The notes under the pieces are model-generated. The model had not been told where the DNA came from, searched no databases, and saw only the letters and a program-made list of their open reading frames with translations. From contig NC_058046.1 of the NCBI RefSeq assembly GCF_020085105.1, positions 8,532,675 through 8,596,674 of the forward strand: a stretch of DNA of 64,000 nt. The letters are read 5' to 3'. The stretch comes from Siniperca chuatsi (Eukaryota > Chordata > Actinopteri > Centrarchiformes > Sinipercidae). This document shows positions 56,979 through 64,000 of this stretch, one piece after another (position 1 is the first letter of the stretch; every line of letters begins with the position of its first letter). The translations under genes were made by a program, and so were the position numbers.

Positions 56979-58662
56979 ATGAATGTAATAGATCATGTAC
57001 GGGATATGGCTACGGCTGGTCTTCACTCTAATGTCCGGATATTGAGCAGTTTGTTGCTGACAATGAGTAATAACAATCCGTAAGTAGTGTCGGAGCGGGG
57101 TCCGTCTATTTCCCGAAGAGTGCTTTTCTGCAGCAGTGTTTTATGTTGTCAGCCCGTGACAGTGATAGCCCAAAGCTAACTAGTCAACGACAGTTAACAT
57201 TAATGATTGTAACCGTAAAGCATCTCGGGTTTCTAATTAATGCGAACACACGGCCGCAAAACACGCAGCCAAAGTAATTACGTTAACATGAATTTAATTT
57301 ATATTATTGTGCAAGACATAGTGTACGTTCTTTTCCAAGAAATAGTCATATGTAGCGTCTCCTACAGTTAATGGTGCCTGCTATTAGCAGTTAGCTTGAA
57401 ATATTGTGAATTCAACCGATCAGCGAGTATTGTATAGGAAGATTTGTCACATATATTGTTGAAAACTTGCTTCTCCCCCCCCTTCATACTCTTTACAATA
57501 TTGTGTTATTCATTTGAAAACAGTGGCTATGTAACAGTTAAGATATTCAAAGTTGCAGTACGATATTTTTGTGCTGATGTAGCCCAACATTAATTCTTAA
57601 AAGTAGGAGACAGCTGCAGCAGGATGCCTCTACTCTTTATACAAACTCCTTGGGTTACTTTTCACACTCCAGGGTTTTGGATCAATAGACACTTTCACAG
57701 TTTTTCTTCAAGTTGAGAATATTCTTCATTAGTTTGATTGGCTGTATATGTTTTTATGAATTTATATTATTTTGTCATGTGTGAAATAGAAAGACACGTT
57801 TTCTCTGTTGTGTCTACTCTGATTCTAATGACTATATTACTTGTATCTTTTTGATTCAAGAGAGCTGTTCTCCCCTGCCCAGAAGTACCAGTTGTTGGTT
57901 TACCATGCCGATGCCATCTTCCATGATAAGGAATATCGTAATGCAGCCTGCAAATACAGCATGGCATTGCAACAGAAGAAGGTGCTCAGCAAAACATCTA
58001 AAGTCCGTACTTCTACTGGTGGAGCTGCATCTAACATTCAGGCACAGGTAGGTTATATAAAACTAAATTTTTCAATTTTAGATTGTCAACGTAATGCAAA
58101 TCTGTGTGTGTCCAACCAGATTACCTACAGATGGCAGGATGACACAACAGTTGCAGAAATATTTGCTTTCATTTGCTGTTTTGATGATAGTATCATACAA
58201 TGTTTTGCACCTTGAGGGACATCTCCTTGATGTTTGACACTGTGTTTTACTTGCATTTACAGTGTGCATATAAACCCAAGACAACTGAGACGTTTAAAAC
58301 TTTGATAGAAAGTTAGAAAGCCCTGCCCATCAGTTACTGTAGGTCAAAGGATTAAAAGACAAGACATTTTTCTTCTAATGTATGTTAATGTCATCTTCTT
58401 CTTTCTTGACATCCTTCTCGAAATCCTTGAATGGTAATAGAAAAATGTACAATTACACTGAATGTTGTCTTTCAGAGTTTGCCGTCAGAAATTGAGGTAA
58501 AGTACAAGATAGCTGAATGCTACACCATTTTGAAACTGGATAAAGATGCCATTGCAGTGCTCGATGGGATTCCATCCAGACAGAGGACTCCAAAGGTAGG
58601 CTGCTACTTTCATAGTGATTGTAATACTAAACTTTTTTTCTTCACCCTTTATGTGCCTTTTT

Positions 58663-58696
<34 letters not shown>

Positions 58697-61646
58697 AAGG
58701 CCTGCCATTGTGTGTGATCAGTCACAACATTTGAATGTGCAGCGTGCACACATGAGACCAAAGTGAATGGTAGGGTAAGGGGCTAGCAAGGTATGGTAAG
58801 GGCAGGCAGTGTCATGATATGTAGCTTTTATCTCAAGTGAGACCTCTGTCACTACTGTGTACACAAAGCTTTGTCTGCGTAAGACTTTTGAAATAATTTA
58901 AAAACAAACAAAAATCTAATGATGGGATAAACCTAAAGATTTTGAAGTCTTGAAGTAGTAAATATTTATTATTCAAATGTTACGAGACTGTAAGAGTTTT
59001 CCAGCTGGTTCTACTTAGATAAATGCTGCAAAACTGTTCTAGTATTGTTTTAGAAAATAAAGGGAAATAATCAGAAACAGTATCATGATCACAATGTGAA
59101 GCAAATCAATAAAAATGGATGTTGTTGTTCTTTCTCGCCTCAGATCAACATGATGCTAGCTAACCTGTACAGGAAAGCTGGTCAGGAGCGTTCTGCAGTG
59201 ACGAGCTACAAAGAGGTCCTCAGACAGTGTCCCCTCGCCCTGGATGCAATCATCGGTACGCGTGGTCACAGAGACGCCTTCATCCAACAAAAAACATTTA
59301 ACCTGAAACATTTAAACGGAGACACTTGTACCTGCTTAAGTCGATCTACACTTTTTACACACATAGGCTCTTGTGTGCACACATACGTGCTCAGAAAAAA
59401 TTTCCTGCTTCGACTCTCGAATCTCTTGCGCCAACATGCTTTTTAGGGCACTTTGACAGACATGTTTGTGAAAATTGCTCTTTAAATAAACTTTGCTTTT
59501 TTCCTTTAGGTCTTCTCTCTTTATCAGTCAAAGGAGCTGAAGTGGCGTCCATGACTATGGATGTGATCCAGAGTATCCCCAACCTGGACTGGCTCTCTGT
59601 TTGGGTCAAAGCGTATGCCTTCATACATGCAGGGGACAATCAAAGAGCCATCAACACTATATGGTGAGCAGAGCAGTAATGCTTTATACAAAGTGACGGA
59701 GTATATTACTGTTCCTTTTAATGCGACAGTCTTGTTTATTTGATGTGTCTGCGTCCCTCCCTCATGTTGTCTCAGCTCTCTTGAGAAGAAGTCTCTGTTG
59801 CGGGACAACGTGGACCTCCTGGTGAGCCTGGCAGATGTCTACTTCAGGGCAGGTGACACCAAGAACGCCATCCTCAAATTTGAACAAGCCCAGATGCTGG
59901 ACCCATACCTCATCAAAGGTGTGCTGCAGGATGAGAGGAGTATTTATTTATTGATTGACTGACCTAGCATCTTTCTCAAACTGTTTTATCTTCATGGCTT
60001 GATTGACAATCATTGTGTGTGCCATGGGCTCGGGATGCTTGCACTAACTAAGCCACCCTAAATAAAATATGGAAACATGGGACAGGTAAAATGTCAGTTA
60101 TGTTTGCACTTACAGGAATGGATGTTTATGGCTACCTGATGGCCCGCGAGGGACACTTGGAGGATGTTGAAGTCCTGGGAGGGCGATTATTTAACATCTC
60201 AGACCAGCACGCAGAACCCTGGGTGATCTCTGGGTGAGTCTCTGACTGTGCTGCAGCCTTAATAGGCCTTTGCTCGCGACACGTCATTCCAAGTAGACTG
60301 TACAATAGATGGGTAATGGTTCCTTTTTTTTTTGACAACATCTGCTACATGAAATGTCATCGTCCTGTTAAGTTTTTGTAATCCTTTTGAATTTGTGTCT
60401 GTTGTTCAGCTGTCACAGCTTTTATAGCAAGCGTTACTCCAGAGCCCTCTACCTGGGAGCTAAGGCCATCCAGCTGAACAGCAACAGTGTACAGGCTCTC
60501 CTCCTGAAGGGGGCAGCACTGAGAAACATGGGTCGTGTTCAAGAAGCCATCATCCATTTCAGAGAGGCCATGCGCTTGGCACCCTGCCGACTTGACTGCT
60601 ATGAAGGCATGTTTGGCTTTTTTATTATGTCCTTATATGGTCTCTATTCTTTTTAGATGTAGTACATTTCTATTCTGCTTGCATTGACTTTTAAATATTA
60701 CTAACTGTTCCTTCACAGGTCTGATCGACTGTTACCTGGCATCCAATGGGATTCGAGAGGCTATGGGGATGGCCAATAACATCTATAAGACCCTGGGTGC
60801 GAATGCACAGACTCTGACCATCCTTGCCACAGTGTGCCTGGAAGATCCTGTGACTCAGGAGAAAGCCAAAACCCTGCTGGACAAAGCACTGGCCCAGAGA
60901 CCTGACTACACCAAGGCTGTGGTCAAAAAGGCCGAACTGCTCAGTACGTACAACTAATTGAGCCTTTGAAATGCTCACCAGCAACAGCGTGTACAATTTT
61001 CAGTACCTTTTTTATTTATTTATTTTTTAACTGTAGAAAATGTCTTTTGCTTTTCACAAATTATCTTAAAGTAGTTCCCAAAAATTTAAATATATTCAAT
61101 TCCATAAAGAAAATGAGTATCGATAGACAGGTGGAAATGAAAGTGTCCTGTTTTCTTGTGAAGGCCGGGAACAGAAACACGAAGAAGGGATTGCTCTCCT
61201 CCGGTGCGCCCTGGCCAATCAGAGTGATTGTGTCCTGCACAGAATGCTGGGAGATTTCCTGGTGGCTGTCAATGATTACCAAGAAGCCATGGATCAGTAC
61301 AGCATAGCGCTAAGGTAACCAGAGATTGCATTTTAGCTTTACTTCTGAAGAATGTATTGCTATTTTCAGTCACTTTATGATGGGGATACCAATCAAAGCA
61401 CGAGATAAGGATTTTTTTTAAGGAGTTTGTGTGTTTTTATTTTTTCCTTTCCTAAGCCTGGATCCCAATGACCAGAAGTCTTTAGAAGGCATGCAGAAGA
61501 TGGAGAAGGAGGAGAGTCCCACAGATGCCACGGTGGAGCTGGACGGTGATGACATGGAGGGCAGTGGAGAGGATGGAGATCTTGAGGGCAGTGACAGCGA
61601 GGCAGCACAGTGGGCTGATCAGGAACAGTGGTTTGGTATGCAGTGA
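56979..61646 (+). CDS. anapc7: Anaphase-promoting complex subunit 7
   Basis: APC7 is a TPR-repeat scaffold of the APC/C ubiquitin ligase, part of the arm with APC3, APC6 and APC8 that holds activators and substrates through mitosis. Eleven exons join in frame: 56979-57079, 57861-58047, 58476-58595, 59144-59255, 59510-59663, 59776-59918, 60116-60233, 60410-60606, 60719-60943, 61164-61314, 61457-61646. The product is 565 aa, the human length. Landmarks are MNVIDHVRDMATAGLHSNVR (start), LLSLSVKGAEVASMTMDVIQ, LYLGAKAIQLNSNSVQALLL, TLLDKALAQRPDY, an acidic tail (about 524-555) and the end QWADQEQWFGMQ. TPR helices fill about 100-520. The donor of intron 8 is GC instead of GT (GAAG|GCATGT). This is the only way to keep the conserved frame DCYEGLIDCYLA. 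All other introns are GT-AG. Confidence 0.97.
60607..60718 (+). other. anapc7: GC-AG intron 8 of anapc7
   Basis: The exon ends ...TATGAAG and the intron starts GCATGT and ends CTTCACAG. The nearest GT (inside GCATGT, four bases on) would shift the frame. The donor AAG|GC keeps the strong AAG pairing to U1 typical of GC-AG introns. The intron is very short, 112 bases. Confidence 0.8.
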
Positions 61647-62570
61647 CCTGGGACTGTCAGTTCCACCTTCAAGCACACTGCAGCCTGTGGGACGCTTTCA
61701 GCCATCCGGGTTGTCAAACAGGACAAGGTGGCCTCTGATGCTATTTTCCCAACATTCTGACAACTTTATCAGCCACTTCACTGTGGAGCTAATTGAGGCT
61801 TGTTTGCTCATCTATACAGCTGTCCAATACAGCCTTACGATCTAGTAGACACTCAACCCCAGAGAAAATCAAGCTGATGTGTTTAACACCTTGATTGCTC
61901 AGTGTTTGTAAAAATTTATATCTGATGCTACTTTGGCTATTTTTTCAGCACTTCTTTGTTTCATCTTTGCTGGCAGTCTGTGGCTACCTGAACAAATGCA
62001 TTACTGTTCCAGGTAGTGCAAAGTACAACTTAAGTTAAATATACTCACTACACAATGAGTGTCAGTGTATTAAAAAAGACCTGCTATGGATCCTTTTTGA
62101 GGTTGAGTTGTTCAATATACTGGAGAGCTGTTCCCAGGCAGGATGTGTACCAGGAAGCAATTGTCAGAATCATCTGGTTTGATGGGAAATTTTGTTCAGG
62201 CCAAAAATGGCTGAAGTTATCCTTCACATGTTACAGGAGGGACTGGCAAAGATTTTAAATGTGTGTTTGGTTTGAGCCTGACTGACTCACTTGTTTGCTG
62301 CAAGTGTTTGCCAGGACTTTGTGTCTCTGACAGGCAAACGGGGGTCTGTGAAAAAGTGACTATGTACCATATTTCTGCTGCTCTTTAAAATGTATCCTCT
62401 TAATTTTAACATGAATGTGTCATGTAATGTACATGCTTATTATTTTGGTGTGTGTTGTCTGCCTTTCTGTATCAAAAAAATAACCCTACGATTGACTTAA
62501 GTTGGGAAGTGTTACTAAACCATTTCAAGACAAATGTTTATAGTATTTTGTACATATTTTTAAAGTGCAC

Positions 62571-62576
62571 AATAAA
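62571..62576 (+). terminator. anapc7: anapc7 poly(A) signal
   Basis: AATAAA about 925 bases after the stop codon, followed by TG/T-rich DNA. The 61647-62570 stretch shows no other gene and is read as the 3' UTR. Confidence 0.7.
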
Positions 62577-62713
62577 ATTATGAAACACTCTCACTTGACA
62601 TGAATGTAGTAGTCCAGTTTCTCTTTGTTTAAAAAGTCCAGTGATAAATATTGTCTAAGTGAATCTTAATGACACCAGAAAGAATAGTGAGTAAACTCTT
62701 CATGTATGACAGT

Positions 62714-62719
62714 TTTATT
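62714..62719 (-). terminator. Poly(A) signal of a converging minus-strand gene
   Basis: TTTATT on plus is AATAAA on minus, 140 bases from the anapc7 signal. It suggests that a minus-strand gene ends here, tail to tail with anapc7. Confidence 0.45.
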
Positions 62720-63410
62720 TACCTGAAACCAAAGTTCATGTGATACATTGTACAATCATCTCTGAAAATACAGTACAGCAGTTTGACAAAAAATGCCAGT
62801 GGAGGGACTGCCTGCCGTTCTCATGGTAAAACGTGTGCATCACTGCACCGCTGCACGTCCGCCTTCACGGATATGGCAAAATCTGCTCCAAACATGTTGC
62901 ACATCTCAGTGCAAAGCAAAATAAAAGGCTGTTTGGTTTTTAAATATCCCATAAAAGTATTTCCTTAGGAAAGATGAACTGTTTTTTTGAGCTTATTTAA
63001 CATTTGTACTATCTGACGAATGTCTATTCTATTTACCAATACTATACATTGTCTATTACACAAGTCTGGTAAAACAGATGGCTGATTCAACGGACATGCA
63101 CCATGAAATACAGTACAGTTTACTGTACACGGTCCTAAGATCTTCGTCTAAAAAGATGGCATGAGAATTGTATCGTAATCTAAGGCTCTTCATGCAGGAG
63201 GATGGAAGGACAGGTGAGGTGGGATTGGCTAGTTTTCATCGGACATTTATTTATGGCCATTCTATAAAAATGATGTATGAACTTTATGAGCCTCTGTCTT
63301 TCTATTACTTAACTGACATGCAGCTCTTGTAAGATGTGCTGCCCAAAACACACATGCACAACACAAAACAAAACCAAAGTTTCTGCAAGGAATTTAGAGT
63401 AGAGGTGGGC

Positions 63411-63424
63411 TTACTTGGCCTTTG
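63411..63424 (-). CDS. Possible last coding piece of an unidentified minus-strand gene
   Basis: On the minus strand a clean acceptor (a pyrimidine-rich tract, CTTCCTCTCTTCTTTTTC, then TTTGCAG) is followed by CAAAGGCCAAGTAA. In one phase this reads (X)-Lys-Ala-Lys-stop. With the AATAAA at 62719-62714 it would form a terminal exon with a 3' UTR of about 700 bases. The coding piece is too short to identify. The human neighbours on this side are ARPC3 and ATP2A2, but I do not recognise either end here. It may also be chance or a purely noncoding 3' exon. Confidence 0.3.
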
Positions 63425-63429
63425 CTGCA

Positions 63430-64000
63430 AAGAAAAAGAAGAGAGGAAGAATCAAATCAGTGGACACAAGAATCATAGGCCAAGGTAAAAGCATCTGAGC
63501 AGCAAATAATTTAAATTCATCAGTACCTCTTTTCATGAAAAGAGCAAATATATTAAGGTCATGCTATGGGCAAGCAGAAGATTAGGTCAAAAGACATGTA
63601 TAAATAAAAAGAAACAATGACACCATGTCCTGTAATGGTATGGGGGCACTTAAATGTCAGTGTGTCTGCCAGTTGCCAAAACATGCTGCCAGTCTACAGT
63701 CAATAATAACCGGCACCAGTGACACTCTGCCAGTTTCAAATGCAAAAGGCTCCTATTTCAAATCAGCGTGTACCTGGCACTTGGTGACATTGAAGGCATT
63801 TTCAAACTAACAAACTCTCAAACACCTTATTTTTTCTCCTCCTTCTCTTGCACCATTGAAAGTATATTAAAAAAAAATAAAAATAAAAAACTGCTAGTCC
63901 TATCAAATATGAGTAGCTGTCATTTTCATATGAGCAATGACAAACAGCAAAGCTGCGTGTGCAACCACATAAAGATGAGTGCTGGTTGGCATGCAGGTCA
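63430..64000. other. Right edge of the window, no gene recognised
   Basis: AT-rich DNA with an A/T-rich low-complexity stretch at about 63867-63890. If the minus-strand gene is real, this would be its last intron. No coding exon was recognised on either strand. Confidence 0.4.

Overview
This is a window of nuclear DNA from a bony fish, most likely a spiny-rayed teleost. The genes have introns with GT-AG borders and are spread out. Every protein I could rebuild is close to its vertebrate orthologue. The repeats (a tRNA-derived SINE, an L2-like LINE, hAT-type and other short non-autonomous DNA elements, long (TA)n runs) are those usual in teleosts. I see no virus-like element, CRISPR array or bacterial-type operon.

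Layout. 1-15367 is the 5' end of cux2 on the minus strand: one coding exon and 15.3 kb of its first intron. 21308-23919 is myl2 (+), ventricular/slow-type myosin regulatory light chain. 26329-29418 is ppp1cc (+), catalytic subunit of protein phosphatase 1 gamma. 30930-35872 is pptc7 (+), a mitochondrial PP2C-type phosphatase with a long 3' UTR. 38738-45223 is rad9b (-), a 9-1-1 checkpoint clamp subunit. 47241-49051 is fam216a (-), function unknown. 51325-55051 is ube2g1 (-), a ubiquitin-conjugating enzyme. 56979-61646 is anapc7 (+), an APC/C scaffold subunit. A probable last exon of an unidentified minus-strand gene lies near 63411-63424.

Exon boundaries were read by hand from splice sites, reading phase and remembered family sequences. 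Every multi-exon gene closes exactly in frame: myl2 168 codons, ppp1cc 323, pptc7 297, rad9b 403, fam216a 178, ube2g1 169, anapc7 565. Cux2, myl2, ppp1cc, pptc7, rad9b, fam216a and anapc7 all have human counterparts in one block of 12q24.11, so the window is conserved synteny. Two things differ from human: ube2g1 (human 17p) sits inside the block, and several human neighbours (CCDC63, HVCN1, TCTN1, VPS29, GPN3, ARPC3) are not seen between the genes here.

The genes do not form one pathway. They are housekeeping and muscle genes held together by ancient linkage. I found no undescribed system. The points most worth a second look are a GC-AG intron in anapc7, two perfect CRE palindromes around pptc7 exon 1, a perfect NRF-1 motif upstream of ube2g1, a CTCF-like motif before ppp1cc, a long polypurine tract in myl2 intron 1, and the displaced ube2g1.
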